Shown: positions 34,955-46,783 of the stretch, piece by piece
Layout: each line of letters starts with the position of its first letter
Numbering within the stretch: position 1 is the stretch's first letter
NCBI GenBank assembly: GCA_030704615.1
Contig: CM060731.1
Span: forward strand, 29,514,001 to 29,574,000
Origin: Takakia lepidozioides
Lineage: Eukaryota; Streptophyta; Takakiopsida; Takakiales; Takakiaceae
Direction: 5' to 3'
DNA length: 60,000 nt
The notes under the pieces: model-generated
The model's input: the letters and a program-made list of their open reading frames with translations, nothing else
Databases searched by the model: none
Told to the model about the DNA's origin: nothing
Position numbers and translations under genes: made by a program

Positions 34955-35860
34955 ATGGAGGAGGAGATTTGGGGCAGGATCCCTTTGGAGTTAATCACGG
35001 TAGTGTTTGGCTGTGTGCCATATCGAAGTCTTGTCCGCTTTAAGTCGGTTTGTAAGTTGTGGAATGCCCTCCCATCTACTGCTAGTTTCCAGCAACTTTG
35101 TCAGCAGCTCCCTCTTCACGAAGAGTCCTACGTCTTCTCATTGGACAGACAGCTAGGTTGCATGTTGTATGCCCTCACAACTCGACGGTGGCACAAGATC
35201 GGCCTCAAATTCCCCGAGGATAATTCACTATGCACACCTCGTGCTGCAGATGGGGGCTTATTTTGCATAACAGAGGAGAGCGTCGATGAGGGCGATGATG
35301 AATTATCATGGATAGTATACAATCCTCAGTTCGAGACAATTGCCTACCCCGCCTCACAATCGAACACATTTGGACGTGCAAAGTGTAAATCTGATGGTGA
35401 ATAGATACACCAACAGCTACAAGGAAGCGGTGTGTGGACTACAGTTGCTACACAGATGCCTAATTGTCGTGGAGGTGGTTACACTGTAGCTGGTCCATTC
35501 CTTGTAGAGAATGGCGGGCGCCTATTGCTAGTTGGATATGAAGGCTTCTCTACCTCGCCCATCTCACCCATCACCGGTGTGTGGGAGTTCAAAGGTTCTA
35601 CAACGGCTCCAGAGTGGCTGGAGATTACAAACACTATTTTCCACTGGGGCGCCTTCTGGTTGAAAGTGGTGAGCCAGGACAATCTCTTATTCTTTTGGAG
35701 CAAGGGAATGTGTTCTGCAAACCCACAAGTAGTTAGAATATATGACATGAAGCAAGACACATGGACATCCCCCCAGGATTTCTTTCCGCCTCAGTTACCA
35801 GTTACTAGGCTAGACATGTGTTTGGTGAGCGGGGGTCTTAGTTCAGGTGCAAAAGTCTAG
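34955..35860 (+). pseudogene. F-box protein gene with one in-frame stop
   Basis: A single-exon frame from a true ATG encodes an F-box at residues about 4-45 (WGRIPLELI, CVPYRSLVRFKSVCKLWNAL), which would bind SKP1 in an SCF ubiquitin ligase. About 100 residues later a TAG stop occurs at 35402-35404. The same frame stays open for another 150 codons with protein-like sequence (PFLVENGGRLLLVGYEG, RIYDMKQDTW) of the beta-propeller-like kind found in such F-box proteins. A 32-base GT-AG pair around the stop is too short for a plant intron. Either it is a recent pseudogene, makes a 149-aa F-box-only protein, or the base is a sequencing error or allele. Confidence 0.75.
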
Positions 35861-37302
35861 ATAAGCTTTTCTTTTATTGTCTCGTAGAACACGTTCCAGT
35901 CCATCACGACAATCATTGTAAGTTTGTAATAAATTTCCTTGAGACTGGGAAAGCTTCTTCATCCCCTTCCCTGCTTGTTGAGCTCCCATGGGCCTTGTGC
36001 TTGGCGCCTCATGGCGTGGTTAAAGTGATTCGTTTTTCAAAAGCTGTCTATAAACTTAGTGTGTGTGGGCAAGATTAGAGTTGGTTAACTTTCTGACCAG
36101 TACTGTTAATTTCTAGCTCTAATGGCAGTTCATCTCTCCACATTGCTATTTGTATACGCATGCAAATGTCTTCCAACCAAGCTTTCTTTTTTCCGCACAG
36201 TCTCTTAAAACTCACATCTTGTGGGTTTTAGTCCTTGGAGAGAACTGTGTGCATTCAGCTGCCAAGGCATGCCAGTTACACTGCAGGTCCTAAAAGTGTA
36301 GAGTTTATGATGAACAAATTGACCCATGAAAAAGAAAAAGTAGTATGGGCCAGAAAACCCAAAACAAGTTCCCATGCACGTAAGTAAGCAAACTGCAGTT
36401 TAACATTCCTTCTCAACAGCAGAGTTCAAAGAATCCCATTCTCTCCTCCCGAGGCGAGGGGGAGAGAGAGAGAGAGCGCTAAGCGGATGAGAGAATACGG
36501 AAGAACATTCCGAACGTGGATGGAAGCCGACTCGTCGATGAAAGCACTGGGTCATTCATTCATCCATCTTCATTCATTCGTCAAGTATTCTCAGTAAGTT
36601 TGCAGTAATTCATCTCACTAAAACAAGACTTTTTATTCTCTCGCAGTGTGAACTAGAATCTGTTGGATCTTCGAGCAGCTCTGCGATACACAAGTCCGTG
36701 GCCATGGTTTCTCTCCGGCATTCTCGTAGTTTGTGTTCTGATAGATATTGCACTTGGAATTGTGTTGCTGTTATGCAGGCCAGAATATAACACAGGATTC
36801 CACAAGTTGTAGATCAATGGAAGAAACCGCCTGCTTCTTCTCTGCCTGCAGGCCCATTTTGAACCAGGCCCATTTTACATATTGTAGATGATGCAATGGA
36901 GGGGTTCTCCTTTCCTTCCCAGAATATATAAAAGTTGAAAAGTAGTTTCCAAGATATGTTCCCTCCTGTGCATTTCAGACTAGACCTCTGACCAGAACAT
37001 CTGACCCTGAGGTTGGAGTTAGAGAGAAAATAAAATGCAGATACAACAGATGCTAGCACTTTTCTGTCGTAACTTAATTGGACACTGTCGAACCTCATCA
37101 ATGTATAAGTGTATATCAATGTGTCCCCTATGCAATCAATACAACAATGTTTACGCATCTTGCTAACATATCACACTGGATTGCAATTGCAGGGCTTGCT
37201 GGCCTTGTTGAGGAGGCTTTACAAATCACAGGCTACTGTTTGTCCTTAACTTCATTTCTCCCTCACATGATTCACCTCAGTATGTGTCTGCATGAGACTT
37301 AT
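35861..37302. other. Intergenic, no gene recognised
   Basis: Contains a short (GA)n at about 36460-36477 and CATTCATT-type repeats near 36555-36580. The downstream part probably includes the ARL3 5' UTR. Confidence 0.5.
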
Positions 37303-40300
37303 ATGTCTTGTAAGGAAGTTTTTAGGAGATTCAGGGACGACCTGTCTAAGGTGGGGCCGCATGGGATGAAGAGATGAAAGCGATCAAGAGAGGCGAATGC
37401 GTTTGTTACGAGAAATTTACTTGCTACTAATGTGTATATCCTCTCTCATCTGCAGGAGGCACGAATACTAGTGCTAGGGTTGGACAATGCAGGGAAGACC
37501 ACTGTTCTTAAAAGCCTGTCAGATGAGGATATAACCACTGTGACGCCTACACAGGTGCATGCATTTCATTTACTTATCTGCCAAGTTCCATCTTTTGCTT
37601 TCTTGCCTTCTGTTGTGGGTGAAAATCATAAGACTACTACATGCGGGAAAAATTTAAACACCGGATACACCTCATGGGTTCGGATTACAGAAGCTACTGT
37701 GAACAGAGCTTCCTTGCTGCTCCCCCGTTCTTTAACCAGTGCAGCCATGGAACCTTCTCTGGCGTGGCATGCAAGGGTGATTAGGATCAATCTTGAATTA
37801 TCGACTGACAATGTTTTTCTTGTTCTATTGTGCACAGTTTCAATCATTTTGCTGTACAATAGTGCAATGGGGCATGCAATCCGGTTTTAAGTAGACAGTG
37901 CGTTGTCCATACTTGAACAATGGACAAATGCCCAAAACCTGAGAGACAAAATTATCTGTTGGGGATCCTTGGTCTTATTAGTAAACCTCCGATATTACCT
38001 GAGGGTCACGAGTCTGGCGTCTGTCAATTTGCAGGGCTTCAACATAAAGTCGTTAGTCCATGACGGTTTCAAACTCAATGTGTGGGACATAGGCGGCAAG
38101 TTTCCAAAGCCTTCTTTAATGTTTTATTCTCGTGTTTTTCAAATTCCAAGAATTCTCAGGTTTGTATTTGTTCAAGGCAGTGGTGTTTGGGATCACAAGG
38201 AGGTCTTCCACAGGGGCTTAGGTACACCCATGGATATAAATGTAAACTTGGTTAGATGAATTGGCTTTGTTCTGTCTAGAGGGCTGGTGCAACTCCCTTT
38301 TTGTGCAATGCTACATCATTTCTTAATGATTAATGTTATCAGTGGAAATAACTAATCTTGAGTTGCATGGTTAGCTGACTAATACTTGCACACTCTTTCT
38401 TGGAGAGCTTCTATATAGTCCTGTCTGGCTCATCCATAATTGAAGGTCTCTCCACAAAATGGAGCTCCAGCAATCAGGGAGAGGTCTTCAAAGGTTTTGC
38501 AGATTACCATTGAGATTTCTATGAGTTGCTAGACCATGGAAAAATTAATGATGTGAATCTCAAGTCCATTGTTTTCAGGCCAACGCGCAATCCGGCCTTA
38601 CTGGCGCAATTATTTTTCACAGACTGACGCTATGGTAGGAACTTCTTCACAATACCATTGAATGCTTTTAGCATACAGATAAATTCCTTTTGATAGCCAG
38701 TGTGACTGGATCAAATCTTGATGGTGTCCCTATTCTTTCCTCTCTTTTGTGTACAAATTAGGAAGGGAGACAGATCCACCAATATATGGACAATGACAAA
38801 TCATAATCTCAAACATCAACAAGCTTGGTTTCAGTTGCAGAAGTGACTCGGATATGTGGTGCAGGTTTATGTCATTGATTGTGCTGATAGGCGCCGCCTT
38901 GAAGAAACTGGTATTACCACCACCAACTCTTTTCCGCCACTGAAAAGCTGCACAAGTTCACAACTCCTCCTTTCTTCTAATCAACACTTGAACTTTATGC
39001 AAGGGTTGAGATCATCCATACAAACTTTAAGAACCACAACATGAACCTCTCAATGCATATAGATATGCTGGCTGAGGGAGAAGAAACAAAGAAGGAATAC
39101 GACAAGAAGAAGAGCACAGACATATCTGGGACATTGCACACAAGCTTCACTAGAGAGCCTGGCATCTTTTAGCCCTACCATTTAGACTATGCAAAACATA
39201 ACAACTTGGAGCTTGACAACCATGCCAAGTCAGGTTGTACACATCGCCCGACTTTCATCTAAAATGATCAGCTCGTTCCTCTGATGATCACAAGGATTTC
39301 CAGTCAAACAACTCAATAGTTCAAAGATCATGGGGTCCAACACCCACATGTGTGAGTAAGATAGAAAAAGGTGGGGAGGAGACCTAACATAGTTCCCAAG
39401 GAGATGTAGGAAGCATCCATGCCATCAGCAGTTGCTTTAGGAGTCGTTTGCCATCGTCCTTCCATTGTCTGACTTGTAAGTGTATCACCAAATTAATGAA
39501 CAGCTCCTTATCTTCATCTTGGAAGGGGGGAGAGTGGCACAAGACAACAGATCAGTACTTTCTTTTTCCTGAGAAAATAAGATGGGGTACTTGGGAGGGA
39601 AGGTGATGAACTCAGCCAATTGCTGGAGGAAGAGAAGATGGCAAATGTTCCACTCCTGGTTTTGGCCAACAAACAAGATCTCACTCATGCACTCCCTGCT
39701 GATGAGGTGTAGTTCCCAAGCTCTACAAGAGACTTTTAGGATCATAATTTCATTTCTTATCCTGCACATATTGCTTTATAAGAGAACTCTCTTGCACACA
39801 CCAGCTGTTCATCATGGATCCATCACTTAATCTCGTCAGACTGGAACCCTCAAGCAAGTTGTACATATAGATATGCTTTCAAAACATTACTTGGCCAATT
39901 TCTCCCAGGACATCCTCATTTCTCACCAATGCTGAGTGTCCACACTCGGGAAGGTATAGGAGGGTTAATTCGGATGTAGTGCCTCTCACGATTCTCTGAT
40001 GCTCAACAAATGTCACTGCATCGAGATCGGCATATTGTGGCCACTAACCTGAGTGAGTGATTATGAAATTCAAATTATTCGTAGAATCTGAAAGCTACAC
40101 TACAACCTTTTGTTAAGCTTCCCTCAGGAAAAACTTCCCTTGGTTCCAAGGGCTAGGTCATTGGCATGCTCAATTGGTGGTGTGGGTCTTGAACACAGTT
40201 CTCAATTCCAGGGGCCGTCCTGCCATACAAGGTCAGTAACTAGAGAATCTACTCGCGAGTAGCCATGGTCAGTACCTACTTGTAATCCATCAATATTGGA

Positions 40301-40662
40301 AGATGAAACCATGCCTCACAGTTTTCACATAACTAAGCTTACGTGGATCAGGTGGCCCTTGGATTGAACCTTGTTTCAATCCGGGATCGTGCTTGGCAAA
40401 TTCAAGGCTGCTCTGGTAACTCTCTTACTTTTTGTCAAGGTTCAAGGAATGAATATTTGAGTAGCTATACATCAACAAGAAAACAGTAGTTGACGCTCAG
40501 AGGCAATCTGTTTTCAACATATTGACATAGCAGGAGTGACATGAGTCGGTGTATTGGAATGAATAAGGCCATGGGGGTGGGGCGCCGCTATTGTGTGCAG
40601 CCAAGACAGGGGAAGGATTGCAAGACGGGATGGAATGGATAGTGAAGCAAGTGAAGCACTAA
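37303..40662 (+). CDS. ARL3: ARL3-type small GTPase, 8 exons, 179 aa
   Basis: Exons 37303-37350, 37456-37554, 38035-38095, 38579-38634, 38865-38910, 39603-39706, 40352-40415 and 40601-40662 join with matching phases (540 nt with stop). ARL3 binds GTP and releases lipidated cargo into cilia. The G motifs are complete: GLDNAGKT (24-31), TPTQGFN with the switch-I Thr (47-49 region), WDIGGQ (66-71), NKQD (126-129) and CSAKTG (158-163). There is no Gly2 for myristoylation, as in ARL2/ARL3 proteins. Intron 3 uses a GC donor (GGCG then GCAAGT), which is required to restore GGQ. The start ATG is the one that leaves the usual short amphipathic N-terminal helix ([13 protein letters not shown]); the first exon is the least certain part. 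Introns total about 2.8 kb. Confidence 0.92.
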
Positions 40663-41202
40663 ACAGACCATACTACTGTATGAACGTGGGATAGTGCCCA
40701 TTTCACCTCTCAAACATTCACAGAACTGGTCCTTCTACTATCGTTGGGACTCCTTGCCCTCAACCTCCCTGTACTAGTATGTTGACAAAGCTAGCTAGAT
40801 TTTGATCTACAGACAGAAGACTGGCAGATTGACAAATAAGTGTAAGGCGCAATCAATTCAAGTGGCACTTTGACAAGCTCAAACAGGTAAAATGATGCGG
40901 TAGGTGTAGCCCACCAAATCATCTCGGTGTGAGATCACCTTTCGAGCAAGGTTGGAGTACTCTAGGTTTTAGAGAAGTTCAACCCGACAATGTATCAAAG
41001 TCAGTGACCCCCCCATGTGACAGCAAAGACCTCTATTGGAAAGGTTAAGCCTGCATGCCCTTGTACACATCGGAGGCCATACTACTTGCATGGGCCCGCA
41101 TCCTTGAAAGGTGCGCTTAGTATCTACTCCAGTGCGCTTGATCTAGTACCTACATTAGAGTCAGCAAAGCGGTCACCACACTCTGATGCACAAAGATGAA
41201 CG
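40663..41202. other. Short gap between convergent ARL3 and ERG28 genes
   Basis: 540 bases with no gene recognised; it must hold both 3' UTRs. Confidence 0.6.
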
Positions 41203-42001
41203 TCACAAGATCAGTGGAAAGCCAGCAGGCCCTGGTCTGCCCTGCTTTCCAGCTTTTTGAGGTTTGTGCTTGTTCCACTCCAACGACATCCAGATTATTG
41301 ACCCACCTGCGTGCATTCAGCAACGGCAAGTTCACAGCCCGAATCAGCATTACACTCCCAAAAGGCATGTGTGGACACGGTGTCTAGGGTTACCGAAGAT
41401 AGCTAACATGCAGGAGCCATCCCCGTGCTGCAGTTCCCGAATGCTATCATTTCAAGCTGAAGGTTCTAACCCAAATGTAACTGCAAACTGTTACCCTTGT
41501 GGACATAAATACTTGGTCTCAAGGAAGGGGTGAGGGAGGTAAATAGGAGATAAATGCAAACCTGCAAAAATGAACAAACTCAGAACGTTTTTGACCGCCA
41601 TTGTACCATAGACGAAACACTCGATTAGAAAGTAGCCCAGCGCATACACAAACGAGAGGAAGGTGGCTTGGTAGAGGGCACGATTCTGAAGGTTGAACGC
41701 ACACAGGACACACAGTGTACACGTAAGCAGCGTCCACACTCCAAATGTCCGACCATGCACATCTGCCACTGGTTTTCCCAAACAAAACGTGGTCAGAGAT
41801 ACAACATTATAAACATGTCGCACCCGTAATGACATACACACACAGGCAGAAGGAGAGGAGACAGGCAACACCACGGTACTTACTGGTTTCAAGCTTAGAA
41901 AACACAGCCATACGCAGTGCCCACACATCGAAAAACCCGAACCAGACCGCCGACAAACGCAAGAACCCGACCAGCAGCAACCATATGCTCAAATTCTCCA
42001 T
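41203..42001 (-). CDS. ERG28: ERG28-like sterol biosynthesis scaffold protein, 3 exons, 142 aa
   Basis: Minus-strand exons 41884-42001, 41562-41768 and 41203-41306 join in phase (429 nt with stop). ERG28 is a small endoplasmic-reticulum membrane protein that holds the C-4 demethylation enzymes of sterol synthesis together. The most conserved part is VHGRTFGVWTLLTCTLCVLCAFN in exon 2. Four hydrophobic segments are visible: about residues 5-28 (LSIWLLLVGFLRLSAVWFGF), 48-66, 74-93 and 100-118. The C-terminus is a hydrophilic tail of about 25 residues, a little longer than usual. The ATG at 42001 gives MENLSIWLLLVG, the normal start for the family. All splice sites are GT-AG. Confidence 0.93.
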
Positions 42002-42279
42002 TGCCTCTCTCTCCCTCCCCCTCTCCCTCCCTTGCAAGCATCCCAACTGACAACACACTTGTAATAGTGTATGGGCTCCATTGTCTGCCTTCTGCCTCCA
42101 CTGCTCTGCTCATGCCTCATTGCTACTCCCATGCCCATTTGCATTCATGGGTCCCCCATCTTATGTAGCACTGCCATGCTCCTACCGGGATGAGTCCATG
42201 GCTTGATGCCACCATGCATGTTTTTTATTTGTTTATTTTTATTTTAAGGAAATGGGAGGGAGGCCCTTTTAAATGCATA

Positions 42280-42960
42280 CTAGGGTAACCTGTGCCGTTG
42301 GCCCAAGTGTCCAGTGTCATCTAAGCCCAAGTGCAATCTTCTATATATCCAAGTGCCTCTCCTATGTGGAGGTCCAAGTGCGAGGAGGTCCGTGTCGTTT
42401 GCCCAAGTGTCATCTAAGCCCAAGTGCAATCTCCTATGTATCCAACTTGTACGTCTCCTTGTCGAGGCCCATTTATTTTTTTCCATGAATTTATTGAGTA
42501 GTAATATATCCAATCATTAGTGATATATCTCTTATCGAGGCTCCAATCATTGTCCCAGGAAAGCCCACGTTGCTATTTTCACGAATTTCCAGCAACCAAA
42601 AGTACTTGAAATTCCACATCTCCCACACCGTAGGTCCAAAAATCTTGAGACCAAGCCGGTGCACCCTTCCTCATTGAGGGCTTTCCAACGGTACCAAGCA
42701 CCAGCGCTAGGCCCTTGTAGCTCGGGACATATCAACGTGACAAAACAAAACAAAACAAACAAACAAATTGGCTTCCTTCATATCAATACTAGGGTAGCTT
42801 GTGTCGTTGGCCCAAGTGTCCCAAATGTCATCTAAGTCCAAGTGCAATCCCAAGTGCGTCTCCTATGTCGAGGTCCAAATGTGACGTCTAGGGTAGTTTG
42901 TGCCGTTGGCCCAAGCGTCCAGTGTCATCTAAGTCCAAGTGCATCAATATATGATTGTAG
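42280..42960. repeat. Dispersed repeat: GTTGGCCCAAGTGTCC / CATCTAAGCCCAAGTGCA units
   Basis: Four diverged copies begin near 42281, 42388, 42788 and 42890. Three start CTAGGGTA, then a CCGTTGGCCCAAG core, then ATCTAAG(C/T)CCAAGTGCAATC. Copies occur as two pairs 400 bp apart. No coding content is recognised. Confidence 0.75.
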
Positions 42961-43060
42961 TGAGCATTGTTTTTCACAGAGATTGCAGATTGCTCATATA
43001 TTTGTGCTTATCAAGGAGATTGATGTTCTATTATATGTGGTGGTTCTGAAGATTACAAGC

Positions 43061-43683
43061 ATGGCTTCTGGTGGATCATCTAGAGGATCATCTAAACAGG
43101 TTCTCTATGATTTTATGAATCTACCTTGTTTGCTTAGATGTTAGGTTAAACTTACTCTATTTTTTAACTTTGCCAACATGGAAATACACGTCGCCTTCAA
43201 CGCAAATGCCCGATAGAAACGTCTACGACTAATAGACCGTCCGTCCGTCACGTCCATTAGGCAACAAAATATGTCCCCGTCCGTCTATGTAGACAACCCT
43301 GATAAAGACCTTAAATTGGTGCATTGGTACAAATGTCCATTGTTACAATAAGCAAAATCCAAGAAATAAGAGGTTGGGAACTAAGTTGTTGATCCAACCT
43401 TTTTCAATGCAGTTTACTACGACGTGACAAATTTACCATAGGGTCGCAATTTGATGCAGTGGGAAAGCTTCCTAGGGATGGTGGTGAAGGTTCAATTAAA
43501 CAGTGTACAATTGTCAATCTAATTGAGGAGAAGAGGATACATGGTAATTTCGGTAATTGGTGGGCAGATTGGAACCCAAGATGTTTTTCAAGAGAAGCGG
43601 ACTCAAGACTCTTCTTGGAAAGCAAGGTTGAGAAGTCTCATCTTGTCACTTTGAAGGAGGAGATAGAATTGATGCGGAGGTAG
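43061..43683 (+). CDS. Unidentified two-exon candidate gene or transposon fragment
   Basis: An ATG at 43061 opens a 13-codon Ser/Gly-rich exon (MASGGSSRGSSKQ) ending in a GT donor at 43099. An acceptor at 43411-43413 precedes a frame that runs to a TAG at 43681 (KFTIGSQFDAVGKLPRDG, FGNWWADWNPRCF, then a K/E-rich helix). The phases I tried do not join cleanly, so the model is weak. A Ser-rich start before a Trp/Cys-containing domain is seen in some transposase-derived proteins. I do not recognise it. Confidence 0.25.
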
Positions 43684-43719
43684 ATTGGAGAGTTGCAGGC
43701 TTATTGTGTCTCATCAAAG

Positions 43720-43882
43720 ACAACCAACATGTAGCCCAGTGGTAATGGGCACATACCACGTTGGATGTGGTTGTGGGTTCAAACCACGGTCTGGTGTGTC
43801 ATGAAGGTGTCCACCTTTCAGCTAGAAGGCAGTAGCCCTTGTGGTGAAGTGACACCATAAGTTACGCTCCCTTCGGGAGGCG

Positions 43883-43920
<38 letters not shown>
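43720..43920 (+). mobile_element. tRNA-derived SINE with 12-bp target-site duplication
   Basis: It has perfect RNA polymerase III promoter boxes: A box TAGCCCAGTGG at 43732-43742 and B box GTTCAAACC at 43777-43785, about 35 bp apart. The 201-bp element ends in a (TA)n tract and TTTTG. GTCTCATCAAAG is repeated exactly on both sides (43708-43719 and 43921-43932). The exact duplication implies a young insertion. It encodes no protein and depends on LINE enzymes. Confidence 0.92.
43884..43917. repeat. (TA)n microsatellite forming the SINE tail
   Basis: About 17 TA units directly before the final TTTTG of the SINE. Confidence 0.9.
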
Positions 43921-43932
43921 GTCTCATCAAAG

Positions 43933-44616
43933 TGATGTGAGCCATGCCCAAGATGTAGCTATCGACAGACTCAATATTTACTGTCAACGTGGAGAGGGTG
44001 TCACTATTAGTACTTTTATTAGAGCCCCCATCGAGGCCTCAATGAAGGACACAAAGGAATAGGTACATGTTGTAAATAGGTACAATTCACCAATGAATCT
44101 CATAGGGAAGAGTCGGCGGGTACTTTCAAAGAGTGTGTTCCGACCGGCTCCTCTTGGAAGAACAGGTCCACATAGGACAAATATTTTAACAGGTCCACGT
44201 AGGACAAATCTGGCTCCTGGTATTTAACCTTTGGCGCTTTCTGGGAATTTTCTTGATATTTATTCCCATTATTCCTTAGTAAAAGTAGCTGACCCATTTT
44301 CCAGGTCGAAATCTGGCGATTTTTTTCCAGGTAAAAAAAAACTGGACTGCACCAATACGATAAACTATTTGGTCTATCTATACATTTATAAACATTCAAT
44401 ACACTCCAAATAATCACTTGTTAACCAAAACACAGATATCCCTCATTCCGGAAATAATGGACACTATCTCCCACATATTATATTTTAATATTAAAATGAT
44501 ATAGCTTTGTAGCTATGGCGGATATTACAGATTATATGCTCACTTTACTTCTTACGCAGTGGCACAAGGACGGACGGGTTGAGAGTACATTCTCTTTCAC
44601 GTACTTTAGGGGGGGT
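43933..44616. other. No gene recognised
   Basis: AT-rich. A 24-base motif with ACAGGTCCA-GTAGGACAAAT occurs twice (44163 and 44189 area). Nothing else was seen. Confidence 0.5.
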
Positions 44617-44795
44617 TACACAGCCCGTCACAGTCTGACACAGCCCGTCACAGCCGACACAGCCCGTCACAGTCCGACACAGCCGACACAGCCGCCACAG
44701 CCAGTCACAGTTCGACACAGCCCGACACAGCCCAACACAATCGCACAGCCAGTCACAGTTTCACACAGCCAGTCACAACTTGACACAGCTGTCAC
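44617..44795. repeat. Minisatellite of CACAGCC(C/A)G units
   Basis: About 18 variants of a roughly 8-10 bp unit (CACAGCCCGT, CACAGCCGA, CACAGCCAGT) are arranged in irregular higher-order order. The open frame through it is a repeat by-product. Confidence 0.85.
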
Positions 44796-45590
44796 GACCA
44801 TAGGGAACGGATAGCAGGACATGGAACGACTGTGGGGAACAACATCTGCGAATGGAACATGTTAGTTCACGGATGACGGTTAGTGAGGGAAACGGTTAGA
44901 ACCACGGAAAGGAAGATAAAGCGAGGAGCGGGGACTGGAGGAGGATCACTTCGGGGGAAATCAGAACTTGGAAATGAAGCGGAGAGCGCATCTCTGAGCA
45001 GAAAGAGGGAGAGCACGGAGTAGGAGGAGAACGATCTGTTGATACTTACTGAATGCAAGAAGTAGAGTTGTAATGTAGAGCAGAATAGAGATACCATGGC
45101 TTCAGCCTGATACTTGATAGATATTAATCTGATACATACTTCATACTCACACTGTGTAGAGAGATCTGAGTGAAGCTGTGGAATGAATGGATGAGTTGAT
45201 GGAATCCGATAGATTGCTGAAGCAAACTGATACTTAAATACCAATAGTAAGGTAACTAGCTAACATGAATGCGGGAAGGAAAACAAATAGGAAACACCCC
45301 TATGATACACTAGCTGTAGGTCATGACTGATTGTTCTGAGCGGGCTGAGTGCTTAGAGATTTCCAACTCTTCTATCTTGGAGTTCCCGCCTCGGATAGCG
45401 AAGGGATGGATGAGTAAAAGCCGCGCGATAAGGGCACAACCCATCACAGCCCCTCACAGCCCCATCCATGGCCACTCATGGCAGTTTAGCCATTTCTCCA
45501 AGGGGTTTAGCCACGCCAAGCTAGGGTTTGTGTCTCTTGGACTCTAGGCTTCTTTGCACCGAGCTATGGCGGCTGCGAGGAAATCAACAA
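44796..45590 (-). repeat. Possible LTR remnant
   Basis: On the minus strand the sequence has a TATTTAAG TATA-like box near 45236 and then a T/C-rich leader with ATCTCTCTACAC and CTCCGTGCTCTCCC pieces, as in LTR R-U5 regions. No matching partner was found in the window, so this is only a suggestion. Confidence 0.25.
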
Positions 45591-45959
45591 GGTATTCTTG
45601 TTTTTTATGGACCCCACATACCACCAATAGTAGCTCTAATTCCAAAGGAAGATGTTTGCAACCGAAACTAAGTGCACAAGCTTCTTTTTAACTCACAAAA
45701 CAGCGCCATTGATCCCTATGGCGGCTAACCAAACATGGCTGACTTCCAGCCCTTGTAGGCACTCATTCACGTGCTTTTCTTGACCATAGCATGCCCTTCG
45801 CACCTAATCTAGCCCCTGCACCTGCTGCTTCAAGAGTTGTGCTCCCTTCAAGCTTGAAGTTGAAACCCCAACTCACATATGCCCTACAAGTGCTTTTATT
45901 TCACCCCAAGTGGAAACCAGCCCTAGCCCTTCCGTTCTAGCTCTCTAAAGCTTGAAAAC

Positions 45960-46340
45960 AAGAGCCTCAATGGGCTGAAGGCATGCTCCACACATGCCCC
46001 ACTCTCACCATAAGAGAATCAGCTCCTTCGCTTCATTTCTTGCACCCACAAACCTGGAAATACAAGCTTCAGCGGGCTGAAAGCATGCTCCACACATGCC
46101 CTACAGGGAAACCAGCCCCTTCCTTCCTTTCTTGCACTCCTAAACCTAAAAATACAAGCCTTCAACAGGCTGAAAACATGCTCCACACATGCATTGCCCT
46201 CACATAAGGGAAGTCAGCCCTTCCATCTTCCTTGCTTGCCCTCCAAGCTTGAAGATGGAAGCTTCAATGAGCTGAATACATGCTCCACACATGCAACCCC
46301 TACACACAAGAGGTATCAGCCCCCTATCTTGGCTCCTTGG
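45960..46340. repeat. Four imperfect tandem repeats of about 93-102 bp
   Basis: CATGCTCCACACATGC recurs at 45982, 46084, 46177 and 46279 with similar flanks (GGCTGAA before it; ACAAGCTTCAA-type and TCCTTGCTTGC-type sequence between). It lies beside the inverted LTR of the second Ty3/gypsy element and may be part of its outer flank. Confidence 0.8.
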
Positions 46341-46783
46341 CTCCTTGATGCTCTCTAAGACAAGACTAAGCACTCCACAGCCTTTGCCAAGCTCCTGAAA
46401 CCCTAAGGCTTACATATCAGCCACAATACACTCCTCTTGTGGTGCAAAAGCTCTTCTTCCAAGCTCTGAAACCCTAGGTGCACATTCCATGGCCTTGCCG
46501 CACCTCTTAGTTCATGTTCTAGCCCTGCTCTTGCCATGACAAGAGCCCTCTCAATGCTGAAGCTCGAGATTGAAACCCAATCTCAACATATTCCACAAAG
46601 TGCACTGATTTGCTCCAAGCCAAATCAGCCCTTTCGCTTGGTCTTGCAATCTGGCACTTCACCCTCCCTGTCATCAGCCGCCCTAATGTTTGCTGTCACT
46701 TGCATCTGCCAACGCTTCTCCAAAATGAAGATTTCGCATTCTAAATTCTTCATTGTCGCAGCACCCCAATCTACATTAATCCC

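Noticed and set aside
35371-35403. 32-base GT-AG pair considered as an intron removing the F-box stop
   Set aside because: It is far below the minimum length of plant introns.
37078-37302. Longer N-terminus for ARL3
   Set aside because: It would add 75 mostly hydrophobic residues before the short helix found in all ARL3 proteins.
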